48,180 nucleotides of DNA from Anaerolineae bacterium. GTDB taxonomy: Bacteria > Chloroflexota > Anaerolineae > Promineifilales > Promineifilaceae. Within the stretch, counting starts at the first letter, position 1; each line of letters starts with the position of its first letter. The notes under the pieces were generated by a model. That model did no database searches, was not told the origin of the DNA, and saw nothing but the letters and a program-made list of their open reading frames with translations. The position numbers and the translations under genes are program-made. Positions 28,534 through 37,853 of the stretch are shown here, piece by piece. The DNA lies in assembly GCA_023384355.1 (NCBI GenBank), contig JAHDWL010000014.1, forward strand, positions 1-48,180, given 5' to 3'.

Positions 28534-29718
28534 ATGGTTATCGACCACAACGACACGCCGGAACTGTTGCTGCTGGCCAGCGAGTTCCCGCCCGGCCCGG
28601 GCGGAATCGGCCACCATGCCTATCAGCTGGCCCGACACCTGTCACGCCGGGAGTGGGCGGTGACCGTTATCGCGCCGCAGCCCTACGTTTCTGCGGCCGA
28701 GCGCGAGGCGTTCAACCGCCGGCAGCTGTTCGATATCATTCCCCTGCCGGAACGGGAAGCCGGGTCGGGCGGGTCGGTACGCCGTATGCGGGTCATCTTC
28801 GACGCTGTTCGCACGCGACCGTCGGCCGTCCTCGTCGCCACCGGCCACCGGGCATTGCTGACCGCCGGGGTCATCGGCGCGGTCACGCGGCGACCCTGGC
28901 TGGCGGTCGGCCACGGCTCCGAGTTTCTCGTCCGTTCGCGCCTCTACACCCTGCTGACCCGGCGGGCGATAGAAAGCGCCGCGGTCGTCGTCGCCGTGAG
29001 CGAATATACCGCCGGGTTGATCCGCGCGGCGGCGCGCCCCCGGCAGCTGGTCGTCATCCCCAACGCCGCCGACGGCGAACGCTATCGCCCCGGTCTGGAC
29101 ACGGCCGCCCTGCGCGCCCGGTGGGGCGTCGGCGACGGGCCGGTTTTGCTGACGGTCGGCCAGGTGAGCGAACGAAAGGCGCAGGATGTGGTTATTCGCG
29201 CGCTGCCGCGCATTCTGACCGAACACCCCGATCTGACTTACGTCATTGCCGGATTGCCCACCATGCAGGAGTCGTTCGCGGCGCTGGCGGACGAGCTGGG
29301 CGTGGCCGGCCGGGTAGTGTTCGCCGGGAAAGTACCCGATGACGACCTGCCGATGGCCTACAACATGGCCGATATTTTCGCCCTCGTCAGCCGCCGCACG
29401 GCCGCCGGAGACGTGGAAGGCTTCGGCATCGTCGTCCAGGAAGCGGCGCTGTGCGGCGTGCCCGCGATCGTCAGCCGCGATTGCGGCCTGACCGAGGCGA
29501 TCCGCGAGGGCGAAACCGGTCTCAGCGTGCCGCCCGACGACCCCGAAGCGACGGCCGCGGCCATCCTGACGCTGCTTGGCGACGAGCCGCGCCGCCGGGA
29601 GATGGGACAACGGGCGCGGCAGGCGGCTCTGACCGCCACGTGGTCGGAGCGGATCGACGAGTACGACCTGATCTTGCGCGGCCTGCTCGCCCCGCGGCCG
29701 GAATTATCGCGCCCCTGA
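28534..29718 (+). CDS. Glycosyltransferase family 4
   Basis: 394 aa; ATG with GGGGGA 7 nt upstream. The N-terminus LLLASEFPPGPGGIGHHAYQLARHL is the glycine-rich acceptor loop of GT4 enzymes such as PimB-like mannosyltransferases. The C-terminal domain holds LTVGQVSERKAQDVVIRAL and EGFGIVVQEAALCGVPAIV. A retaining transferase; PimB-like is a family resemblance, not a substrate call. Confidence 0.9.
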   Translation: MVIDHNDTPELLLLASEFPPGPGGIGHHAYQLARHLSRREWAVTVIAPQPYVSAAEREAFNRRQLFDIIPLPEREAGSGGSVRRMRVIFDAVRTRPSAVLVATGHRALLTAGVIGAVTRRPWLAVGHGSEFLVRSRLYTLLTRRAIESAAVVVAVSEYTAGLIRAAARPRQLVVIPNAADGERYRPGLDTAALRARWGVGDGPVLLTVGQVSERKAQDVVIRALPRILTEHPDLTYVIAGLPTMQESFAALADELGVAGRVVFAGKVPDDDLPMAYNMADIFALVSRRTAAGDVEGFGIVVQEAALCGVPAIVSRDCGLTEAIREGETGLSVPPDDPEATAAAILTLLGDEPRRREMGQRARQAALTATWSERIDEYDLILRGLLAPRPELSRP

Positions 29719-29734
29719 GACGGAATCAACGACT

Positions 29735-30970
29735 ATGCGTCTGCTCATCGTCTCCCACACCGCCCATTTTCGCTCCGGCGACCGCGTCGTCGGCTGGGGG
29801 CCGACCGTGCGTGAGCTGGATTACCTCGCGGCGCTTTTCGATGAGGTGGTTCATGTCGCGGTAGGCTACCCCGACGCGGCCCCCGCCAGCGCGCTGCCCT
29901 ACGCGGCCGGGAACGTCCGGGTGCGACTGGTGGCCCCGGCCGGGGGGCAAACGCTGCGCGACAAGGTGGGCATCCTGACCGCCTATCCGTCCTACGCGCG
30001 GGCCATCCGTGAGGAGATGAGCCGTGCCGACGCCGTCCATGTCCGCTGTCCGGCCAACATCAGCCTGCTGGCGCTGTGGTTGCTGGGTCGGGCGAAGGAG
30101 CCCGCCTGCCGCTGGGTGAAGTATGCCGGGAACTGGCAGCCGGACGGCGGCGAGCCGCGCACCTATGCGCTCCAGCGGCGCTGGCTGCGGGAGAATCGTC
30201 ACCGGGGTGTGGTGACCGTCAACGGCCGTTGGCCCGGCCAGCCCGCGCATGTGCACTCCTTCGACAATCCCTGCCTGACTGATGACGAAGCGGCCGAGGG
30301 CAGCGCGGTGGCCGCCGCCAAACGGCTGCAAATGCCCGTCGAGTTGCTTTTCGCCGGCGAGTTGAACGAGGGCAAGGGCGTGGGGCGCGTCCTGCGCGTG
30401 GCCCGCGCGCTGCAAGAGCGGGGCGTCCCGTTCCGGCTGCGGCTTCTGGGCGACGGGCCGGATCGGCCGCGCTATGAGGCGTGGGCGCGGGATAACCGGC
30501 TGGACGGCGTCTCTTTTCTGGGCTGGGTGCCCCGATCTGAAATCGCCGGTTACTACGCCACGGCCCACTTCATCCTGCTGCCGTCCCGATCGGAGGGCTG
30601 GCCCAAGGTGTTGAGCGAGGCAATGGCCTATGGCGTCGTGCCCGTGGCCGCGGCCGTGTCCAGCATCCCGCAAATTCTGGGCGCGACCGGGGCAGGCGTG
30701 GCCTTGCCGGTCGAGGACACGGACGGCATGGCGGCGGCGATTGCGGCGCTGGCGGCCGATCCCGCGGCCTGGTCGGCGGCCAGTCGGGCGGGCGTGACCG
30801 CCGCGCATCGCTTCACTTATTCCGCCTATCAGGCGGCCGTGGCCAATCTGTTCGCCGAGGCGTGGGGCGTCCGGCTGCCGGCGACCAGGGCGGGGCAAGG
30901 CGACCGGCCGGAGATGAAAGCAGGCTCCACCGAGGCAGAAACGACAGTCTCACGCAATGAGTATCACTGA
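29735..30970 (+). CDS. Glycosyltransferase family 4
   Basis: 411 aa. GT-B, with the C-terminal donor site LFAGELNEGKGVGRVLRVA and SRSEGWPKVLSEAMAYGVVPV (E-x7-E pattern). The N-terminus is LLIVSHTAHFRSGDRVVGWG. The last 30 residues are polar and extend past the fold, overlapping the next start by 14 nt. Sugar unknown. Confidence 0.88.
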   Translation: MRLLIVSHTAHFRSGDRVVGWGPTVRELDYLAALFDEVVHVAVGYPDAAPASALPYAAGNVRVRLVAPAGGQTLRDKVGILTAYPSYARAIREEMSRADAVHVRCPANISLLALWLLGRAKEPACRWVKYAGNWQPDGGEPRTYALQRRWLRENRHRGVVTVNGRWPGQPAHVHSFDNPCLTDDEAAEGSAVAAAKRLQMPVELLFAGELNEGKGVGRVLRVARALQERGVPFRLRLLGDGPDRPRYEAWARDNRLDGVSFLGWVPRSEIAGYYATAHFILLPSRSEGWPKVLSEAMAYGVVPVAAAVSSIPQILGATGAGVALPVEDTDGMAAAIAALAADPAAWSAASRAGVTAAHRFTYSAYQAAVANLFAEAWGVRLPATRAGQGDRPEMKAGSTEAETTVSRNEYH

Positions 30971-32054
30971 GGGAAACGCCATCCGTTCCGAGAGGGCGGA
31001 CATCACGGCCGGCAATCGGCCACGCCTCTGTTTCGTCGGGCCGATGCTCGGCGTGAATCCCGGCTGGGTTACCTCGCAGGGGGAACTGCTGGCCGGTTTG
31101 CTGGCAGATGCCGGGTACCACACGCTCATCACTTCGCATAAGCCTGCAAGGATAGCCCGGCTGGCCGATATCCTGCGCTCGCTGGTGGCCTGGCGGAACG
31201 ATATCGATCTGGTGATCCATCAGGTATTCAGCGGGCCGGCCTTCGCCGTCACCGACGCGGCCAGCGCGTTGTGCCGGGTGCTGGGGTTGCGGCAGGTTTT
31301 CGCGTTGCACGGCGGCGCGCTGCCGGAATTCGCCGCCCGGCATGGCCGCTGGGCACGGCACGTCTTGCGCCGGGCAGACGCCATCGTGACGCCCTCGACC
31401 TACCTGGCCGAGGTGTTTGCGGCTTACCCGGAGCTGGCGGCGCGGATGACCACCATCCCCAACATTCTGGAGATTGAGGCCTATCCCTATCGCCACCGGT
31501 CGATTGCGCGGCCGCTGCTGCTGTGGATGCGCACGTTTCACGAGGTATACCATCCGGAGATGGCCGTCGAGGTGCTGGCCGAGCTGCGACGCACCCACCC
31601 GGACGCCACCCTGACGATGGCCGGGCAGGAGAAGGGGCTGCACGCGGCCGTGCAGGAGCTGGCTCGCCGCCGCGGGCTGGCCGATGTGGTGCGCTTCCCC
31701 GGTTTTTTGGGGCCGGAGGAGAAGCAGCACGAGTTCAGCGCCCATGATATTTACCTGAACACCAATCGCGTGGACAATATGCCGGTCAGCGTCCTGGAGG
31801 CGGCTGCGTTCGGTCTGCCGATTGTGGCCACGGCGGTCGGCGGCGTGCCCCACCTGCTGCGCGACGGCGAGACGGGGCTGCTGGTGCCCGATGGCGACGT
31901 GATGACGATGGCGGACTCGGTGCGACGCTTGCTGGATGAGCCGGCAACGGCGGCAAAGCTCTCAGCCAACGGCCGCCGCCTGGCCGAGTCGTGCGCGTGG
32001 GAGCCGGTCAGGGCGCAGTGGGAGACCCTGTTCAGTGAGGTGTTGAATGGCTGA
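30957..32054 (+). CDS. Glycosyltransferase family 4
   Basis: 365 aa. The N-terminus is RLCFVGPMLGVNPGWVTSQGELLAGLL, with the GT4 acceptor loop. The donor domain has MAGQEKGLHAAVQELARRRG and VDNMPVSVLEAAAFGLPIVATA. It overlaps both neighbours (14 nt before, 8 nt after), which points to one transcript. Confidence 0.88.
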   Translation: MSITEGNAIRSERADITAGNRPRLCFVGPMLGVNPGWVTSQGELLAGLLADAGYHTLITSHKPARIARLADILRSLVAWRNDIDLVIHQVFSGPAFAVTDAASALCRVLGLRQVFALHGGALPEFAARHGRWARHVLRRADAIVTPSTYLAEVFAAYPELAARMTTIPNILEIEAYPYRHRSIARPLLLWMRTFHEVYHPEMAVEVLAELRRTHPDATLTMAGQEKGLHAAVQELARRRGLADVVRFPGFLGPEEKQHEFSAHDIYLNTNRVDNMPVSVLEAAAFGLPIVATAVGGVPHLLRDGETGLLVPDGDVMTMADSVRRLLDEPATAAKLSANGRRLAESCAWEPVRAQWETLFSEVLNG

Positions 32055-33477
32055 CTTGTTGAAAATCTACCATCGACTCCCCTATTCGGCGAAGGTGCTG
32101 GTGGCCGGTGCCCGCGGCCGCTATTTGAACCGCTGGCGCTATGGCGCCGAGACTGAGCCGATGGTCGCCGAATTCCTGGCGCATGACCGGTGGAGCGACG
32201 AGCAGTGGCGCGACTGGCGCGAGGAGCGCCTGGCCATGATCTTGCGTCGCGCGGCGGCCGATGTCCCGTATTATCGCGAGCAATGGGCGCGCCGCCGCGC
32301 CGCCGGCGACACGTCTTCGCCGGAGGTGCTGGCGAATTGGCCGATCCTGACCAAGGAGGAAGTGCGCAAGTCGCCGCGGGCTTTCCTGGCCGACGATTGT
32401 GACCCCAAGGCGATGTACTATGAGCACACCAGTGGCACCAGCGGCAAGCCGCTCCACATCTGGCTGAGCAAGGCGACAGTGCGGGAGTGGTTCGCGCTGT
32501 TCGAGGCGCGGTCGCGGCGCTGGTATGGCGTCAGTCGCGCGGATCGCTGGGCCATTCTCGGCGGGCAACTGGTCGCGCCGGTGGATCGGGAGCGGCCGCC
32601 GTTCTGGGTCTGGAACAGCGGTCTGAACCAGCTTTACCTCTCGGCCTATCATCTGACCCCGGCGAACATCGCCGCCTATCTGGAGGCATTGAAGAAGCAC
32701 GAGGTTCGCTACCTGCTGGGCTATCCGTCGGGGCTTTACCGTCTGGCCCAGCAGGTGATCGAGAGCGGGATGCCCGCGCCGCGGCTGGCCGTCGCCATCG
32801 GCAACGCCGAGCCGTTGCTCGACCACCAGCGGGCGGTCATCGCCGCCGCTTTCGGCTGCCCGGTGCGCGAGACCTACGGCATGGCGGAGATCGCCGCGGC
32901 CGCCGGCGAGTGCGAGATGGGCCGGCTGCATGCCTGGCCGGAGGCGGGCCATATCGAGATCGTGTCCGACACGGCCGACGAGCCTGTCACCGTGGGAGAA
33001 GCCGGGCGGCTGATCGCCACCGGCCTGATGAACCGCGACATGCCGCTGGTGCGCTATGAGACCGGCGACCGGGCGGCGCTGGGCGAGGGCGCCTGCGCCT
33101 GCGGCCGGATGCTGCCCATCCTCAAGGGCATCGAGGGGCGCGTCGATGATGTCGTCATCACCCGCGACGGCCGCCATATCGGCCGCCTCGATCCTGTATT
33201 CAAGGCCGACATCCCGATCCGCGAGGCGCAGCTCATCCAGGAAGAGCTTGATCTGATTCGCGTGCTCTACGTGCCCACGGACGCCTACACGCCGCAGGAC
33301 GGCGAGATGCTCGCCCAGCGCATCCGCGACCGGACGGGGGACGACATGCGCGTGGTGCTGGAGGCGGTCGATGCCGTCCCCCGCACGGCCAACGGCAAGT
33401 TCCGCGCGGTAATCTCGCGGGTCAGCGTTCACGACGTGGCTCAGGACGCAACCGGCCCGCAGGCGGTCGGCTCATGA
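32047..33477 (+). CDS. CapK/PaaK-family adenylate-forming ligase
   Basis: 476 aa. The phosphate-binding loop reads YEHTSGTSGKPLHI (about 125-138), the adenine/acyl motif is ETYGMAEIAAAAGEC (about 277-291), and RYETGDRAAL gives the ribose aspartate. The family includes phenylacetate-CoA ligase and CapK proteins found in capsule loci. It activates a carboxylate as an acyl-adenylate; in a glycan cluster this suggests acyl or amino-acyl decoration, but the acceptor is unknown. A GEGACACGRMLPIL segment holds two close cysteines, common in this family. Confidence 0.85.
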   Translation: MADLLKIYHRLPYSAKVLVAGARGRYLNRWRYGAETEPMVAEFLAHDRWSDEQWRDWREERLAMILRRAAADVPYYREQWARRRAAGDTSSPEVLANWPILTKEEVRKSPRAFLADDCDPKAMYYEHTSGTSGKPLHIWLSKATVREWFALFEARSRRWYGVSRADRWAILGGQLVAPVDRERPPFWVWNSGLNQLYLSAYHLTPANIAAYLEALKKHEVRYLLGYPSGLYRLAQQVIESGMPAPRLAVAIGNAEPLLDHQRAVIAAAFGCPVRETYGMAEIAAAAGECEMGRLHAWPEAGHIEIVSDTADEPVTVGEAGRLIATGLMNRDMPLVRYETGDRAALGEGACACGRMLPILKGIEGRVDDVVITRDGRHIGRLDPVFKADIPIREAQLIQEELDLIRVLYVPTDAYTPQDGEMLAQRIRDRTGDDMRVVLEAVDAVPRTANGKFRAVISRVSVHDVAQDATGPQAVGS

Positions 33478-34760
33478 GCAAGAAACGGGAATCCCTGCTG
33501 GTGATCGGCCTGTTTCTGGCCGCGATGCTGGTCGCCTTTGCCTTTTGGTCGGTATTGCCCGGCGAATACGGCGAAAACCAGTCGACCGATTACGAAAACG
33601 CCTACGAGCCGGTGGCCCGCTCCATCGCCGCCGGGCGCGGGATCACGCTCGACGGCGAGCTGTCCACCCGCTACCCGCCCGGATTCTCCATCGCCCTGGC
33701 GGGCGTCTTCCGGCTGGGCCGTGTGACCGGCGCGGGCGACGATGTCTCGCTGGTCGCATTCCGGCTGTTTTGCGTCGGGCTGGCGGTCGTGCTGATCTAC
33801 GGGATGGCGCGGCTGGTGTGGCCGGCGCGCCTGGCGCTGTTGCCGGCGCTGGCCTGGATGACCTATCCCTTTTCCCTGTGGCTTACCAAGCAGCCGAACA
33901 GCGAGGTGCTGTTCATCCCGGTGCTCTATGCCGGGCTATTCGTCTTCTGGTGGGCCGTCCTGCGCGGCGCGGGCGGATGGCGGGTGTGGCTTCTCTATCT
34001 GGCCGCCGGGGTGCTGGCCGGCGCGGCGATGCTCATCCGGCCGGTGGCGCTGGGGCTCAGCCTGGCCATGGCGCTGGCCGTCCTGCTGTGCGCGGCGCGC
34101 GCCGTACCCATCCGTTCCCGAGCCGGCTATGGCGCGCTGGTCATCCTCGGCAGCGTGCTGGCCGTGCTGCCCTGGGAAGCGACCGCCTATGCCCGAACGG
34201 GCGAGATCATCCCCCTGAGCAGCGGCGGCGCGGTCACCATCCACGACGGCCTCACCTTTCTGGCCGTGCCCAAAGAGTACCGGCGCGAGGTCGCCATTCC
34301 CGAAGACGTGGCCGAATTGATGTGGAAGATCCACGAGCGCCGGAACGAGACCGGCACGACGAGCGGCGTGCTGGCCGTCATGACCGAAGAGGCGCGCCGC
34401 GCCCCGGCGGCTTTCCTGAAGCTGATGCTCATCAAGCTGGCCCGCAGCTGGTACGGCATCGACAGCCGGATGCTCGAATTGCCGGTTTTGCTCCTGCAGG
34501 TTGTATACCTGACGCTCAGCCTGTGGGGCGGCCTCTACGCCATTCGGCAGGGCGGGGCGGCGCGGCGCATGACCGCCGGCAACTGGCTCATCGTCCTCTA
34601 TTTTTGGGCCATGACCTTTCTGGTCATCCCTCTGTTCCGCTACATGGTTCCGGCGATGGGCCTGCTGATGCTGGCGTTGCCCGGCGTGTATCTGTCGCTG
34701 GTTGCCCGGCGGCGCGGCCGCGCCGCCCCGCAAGAGCGGCCGATTTCGTCCAATCACTGA
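33474..34760 (+). CDS. Multi-pass membrane glycosyltransferase (GT39/ArnT-like)
   Basis: 428 aa with about nine hydrophobic segments. After the first helix comes the lumenal loop [20 protein letters not shown], which matches the catalytic-acidic loop of the PMT/ArnT superfamily, then STRYPPGFSIAL. These enzymes use polyprenyl-phosphate sugars on the outer face of the membrane. Start overlaps the previous stop (ATGA). Confidence 0.75.
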   Translation: MSKKRESLLVIGLFLAAMLVAFAFWSVLPGEYGENQSTDYENAYEPVARSIAAGRGITLDGELSTRYPPGFSIALAGVFRLGRVTGAGDDVSLVAFRLFCVGLAVVLIYGMARLVWPARLALLPALAWMTYPFSLWLTKQPNSEVLFIPVLYAGLFVFWWAVLRGAGGWRVWLLYLAAGVLAGAAMLIRPVALGLSLAMALAVLLCAARAVPIRSRAGYGALVILGSVLAVLPWEATAYARTGEIIPLSSGGAVTIHDGLTFLAVPKEYRREVAIPEDVAELMWKIHERRNETGTTSGVLAVMTEEARRAPAAFLKLMLIKLARSWYGIDSRMLELPVLLLQVVYLTLSLWGGLYAIRQGGAARRMTAGNWLIVLYFWAMTFLVIPLFRYMVPAMGLLMLALPGVYLSLVARRRGRAAPQERPISSNH

Positions 34761-34824
34761 GTTCTAACCTGGCCTTCACGCCTTTTATATGTTCGGTTGT
34801 GGCCATGTCCTTTACACTACGGGT

Positions 34825-35910
34825 ATGGATAACTTGCCCATGGTGTCTGTCATCATGCCCGTTCGCAACGAAGCGGTCTATATCGAGCGCAGTCTCGGCG
34901 CGGTGCTGTCCCAGGATTACCCGCCGGAGAGGATGGAAATTCTGGTCGTCGACGGGATGTCGACCGACGGGACGCGGGAGTACGTCATCGCCGCTCAGGC
35001 TCAAAGGCCGGGCCTGCGCCTGATCGACAACCCGCGCGGCATTGTGCCGCCCGGCCTCAACATCGGCATCGGCGAGGCCCGCGGCGACATCGTCGTCCGC
35101 GTGGATGGTCATTGCGAGATCGCGCCCGATTACGTCCGGCGCTGCGTCGAGCATCTGCGGGCGGATGGCGTCGATGCAGTGGGCGGGCCAATCAAGACCA
35201 TCGGCGAGACGGATGAAGCGCAATCCATCGCCCTGGCGATGAGTTCGTGGTTCGGCGTCGGCGGGTCGGCCTTTCGCACGGTGAACGACCGGGCGATGCT
35301 GGTGGAGACGGTCGCCTTCCCGGCTTACGATCGGCGCACCTTGCGCCGCCTCGGGCCGTTCGATGAAGAGCTGGTACGCAATCAGGACGATGAATACAAC
35401 TACCGGCTCCTGAAAAGCGGCGGCCGCATCCTGTTGTCGCCCGATATCCGCTCGCGCTACTATAGCCGCAGCGGTCTGCGCTCGCTCTGGCGACAATATT
35501 ATCAGTACGGCTACTGGAAGGTGCGGGTGATGCAAAAGCACCCGCGACAGATGCGCGGGCGGCAGTTTGTGCCCCCGCTGTTCGTCGCCGGATTGCTGGG
35601 TTCTTCCGTGCTGGGCCTGTTGTTCAGGCCGTTCTGGTTTCTGCTGGCCCTTGTCCTGACGATGTACGCGACGGCCGATCTGGCCGCGTCGCTGTCGATC
35701 GGGCGCGAGCATGGCATGCGCCACGTTCCCCGGCTGCTGGTGATCCATCCGGTCATCCACGTCAGCTATGGGTTGGGCTTTCTGGCGGGCCTGGTTCGCT
35801 TTGCCGGCCATTGGCAATCGTCGGACGGCGAACCCGGGACGATCGGGCAAACCCGGGCGGTTTCACGATCCGGCGATCAATCACACGAGCCTGATCTCCC
35901 CCGCGCTTGA
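34825..35910 (+). CDS. Glycosyltransferase family 2, ExoA-like
   Basis: 361 aa from ATG 34825 (an in-frame ATG 36 nt upstream begins a non-family stretch). GT-A domain with VSVIMPVRNEAVYIERSLGA, VVDGMSTDGT, the DxD-type VRVDGHCEI, and a QDDEYNYRL motif typical of ExoA-like succinoglycan transferases. Two or three membrane segments close the protein. It transfers a sugar from a nucleotide donor on the cytoplasmic face. It follows a 64-bp gap without clear signals. Confidence 0.88.
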   Translation: MDNLPMVSVIMPVRNEAVYIERSLGAVLSQDYPPERMEILVVDGMSTDGTREYVIAAQAQRPGLRLIDNPRGIVPPGLNIGIGEARGDIVVRVDGHCEIAPDYVRRCVEHLRADGVDAVGGPIKTIGETDEAQSIALAMSSWFGVGGSAFRTVNDRAMLVETVAFPAYDRRTLRRLGPFDEELVRNQDDEYNYRLLKSGGRILLSPDIRSRYYSRSGLRSLWRQYYQYGYWKVRVMQKHPRQMRGRQFVPPLFVAGLLGSSVLGLLFRPFWFLLALVLTMYATADLAASLSIGREHGMRHVPRLLVIHPVIHVSYGLGFLAGLVRFAGHWQSSDGEPGTIGQTRAVSRSGDQSHEPDLPRA

Positions 35911-35924
35911 TGGCAGGTGAAGTT

Positions 35925-37853
35925 ATGAATCGAGCGAACAACGAAAATACCGGTCGCGGCGTCTCCCGGCGTCGCTTCCTGCAGCAGGCATCGGTCGTCA
36001 TGGGCGGCATCGCCTTGGGGCGCGGCTGGCCGTCCTTCGCGGCGCGGGCTGTTTTGGCGACGCAGCCCCCGGCATCCATCAACGTGATGGACGCGCCCTA
36101 CAAGGCCAGGGGCGACGGCACAACCAACGATCGGGCCGCGTTTCAGGCTGCCATCGACGCCGCTATCGACGCCAAATTGCCGCTGTGGGTCCCCCAGCCG
36201 CCGCAGTTCTACCGCATTGCCCTCGATCCCGATCACGACCGCCTGCTGGTCAGCGATGACCTGACCATCGTCGGCGCGGGGCGAACGACGACGACCCTGC
36301 GGTTCACCGTGCAGACCTCGGCCACGGGCCACCACTACCCGGCCATCTTCGTGGCCGGCGGGGCCAATTTCCAGATAGCTGACCTGCGGCTGGAGGAAGA
36401 CCTGCACCAGACGCCGGATCAATTTGAGTTTTACGCCGTGTTTTTCGAAGCTTCCGGGTCGAAGAGCGCCTGCCTGGTGGAAAATGTCGACATCGACGGC
36501 TTCACCAGTTGCCTCTACAGCCCTTCGTCCGGCGTCGGCGACGCCCGGGGCGAGTTGTTCCTCGCCGTGCGCAATTGCGACATTAAGCCGTGGTGGCAAC
36601 ACGGTATCGCCATGTGGACAGCGCCTAACGGCCACAAGCGCCTGCACGTCTACGACTCGTACATCCACGATAACCAGTATTCCCATCTTGTCTACAGCCA
36701 CCCACACAACTCGATCCACCTGGAGAACACGCGCCTCGACGGCGCGAGTTCGTGGGCTTTTCATATACAGGGGACGGAAGTGGCCGGCGACCCGGAGTAC
36801 CAGCGGTTCATCGGCTGCTGGTTCGGCCCGCGCAACAGTCAAGGGTTGATCACCCAGGCGCGGGCGACGGTGGCGGCCACACAGGTGGAGGTGCGCAACT
36901 GCCTCTTTGAGGGGCAGCCCTCAATCCAGATCCGCTCGGACATGCTCATCGACGGCTGCTACTTCACCTCGCCGCAGGATTCGGCGAAGGATTCGCCGTT
37001 CATCGGCGCATACTCCAACGCCCCGTGGCAGGCCACCATCCGCGACTGCATCTTCGCGCCGAAGACGAACGCGCTGCCGCAAGTCGACTTGCGCCTCGAA
37101 AACATCGAGGTCACGCTCGAAAACTGCCAGTTCTATAACCAGCGCGCCGGCACCATGCTGACCCTCGGCGGCGGCGCGGCCAACCGCTACACCTTGCGCG
37201 ATTGCGTATTCTACAACCGGCCCGACAACGCTTCGCAGGCCATTTCGATTGACATTGAAAACGGCCAGACGGTCGTCGACAACTGTCGCTTCTTTGGGCG
37301 GGCCATCGGCGACCGCGGCGCTATCGTGCTGCGCAGTTCAGACACCGGCCCATCGGCCGACGCGTCCCTCCAGCTCGACAACTGTACCTTCCAGAACATA
37401 AGCGGCGGCACGCTCTTCTTCGCCCTCATGCCCTCCGCCAACAGCTGGAGCGGGAAGTTCGGCGGCGGCAATAACCGCATCGTTAACCTGCAAACCAGCA
37501 AACCCCTGATCATGGCCGAACCGCCGGGACCGGTGTATGGGCGGCTCGCGCCCGTAGTAGCCGCCTCTCCCACAACGTTGCCCGCCGGGCCGGTCATGGT
37601 TATTTCCAGCAACTACGACGCTTATGAACTCCTGGGCGCGGCCGACGTGGCCACCATTCACTGGTGGACGGCCGACGGTCTTTCCAACCCGCTCTTCAGC
37701 GGCGCGATCACCCTGAAAGCCGGCGTGCCCTTTGCCCTAGTGTCCGGGGGCAACATCCAGCTGGCCGGGGGCGCCGCCCGGCGCGACGTGCCGGCCGGGG
37801 CCTCGGTTCGCCTGAGCTACGATTCGGCCCAGGGCTTCTGGAGCGAGGCCTAG
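35925..37853 (+). CDS. Tat-exported right-handed beta-helix protein (pectate lyase_3-like)
   Basis: 642 aa from ATG 35925, with AGGTGA 5 nt upstream. A twin-arginine signal, SRRRFLQ (14-20), followed by a hydrophobic stretch (21-45) shows folded export. The mature N-terminus has YKARGDGTTNDRAAFQAAID, the start of the beta-helix in pectate lyase_3/polygalacturonase-like proteins; many short turns (e.g. VENVDIDGF, VRNCLFEGQ, LENIEVTLENCQF) follow over about 450 residues. The last 120 residues seem a separate domain. Possible roles: glycan lyase, hydrolase or epimerase in the polymer pathway. A catalytic class cannot be assigned. Confidence 0.8.
   Translation: MNRANNENTGRGVSRRRFLQQASVVMGGIALGRGWPSFAARAVLATQPPASINVMDAPYKARGDGTTNDRAAFQAAIDAAIDAKLPLWVPQPPQFYRIALDPDHDRLLVSDDLTIVGAGRTTTTLRFTVQTSATGHHYPAIFVAGGANFQIADLRLEEDLHQTPDQFEFYAVFFEASGSKSACLVENVDIDGFTSCLYSPSSGVGDARGELFLAVRNCDIKPWWQHGIAMWTAPNGHKRLHVYDSYIHDNQYSHLVYSHPHNSIHLENTRLDGASSWAFHIQGTEVAGDPEYQRFIGCWFGPRNSQGLITQARATVAATQVEVRNCLFEGQPSIQIRSDMLIDGCYFTSPQDSAKDSPFIGAYSNAPWQATIRDCIFAPKTNALPQVDLRLENIEVTLENCQFYNQRAGTMLTLGGGAANRYTLRDCVFYNRPDNASQAISIDIENGQTVVDNCRFFGRAIGDRGAIVLRSSDTGPSADASLQLDNCTFQNISGGTLFFALMPSANSWSGKFGGGNNRIVNLQTSKPLIMAEPPGPVYGRLAPVVAASPTTLPAGPVMVISSNYDAYELLGAADVATIHWWTADGLSNPLFSGAITLKAGVPFALVSGGNIQLAGGAARRDVPAGASVRLSYDSAQGFWSEA

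Noticed and set aside
34761-34824. Promoter before the ExoA-like gene
   Set aside because: TTGTGG and TACACT are present but only 10 nt apart, and no other pairing is convincing.
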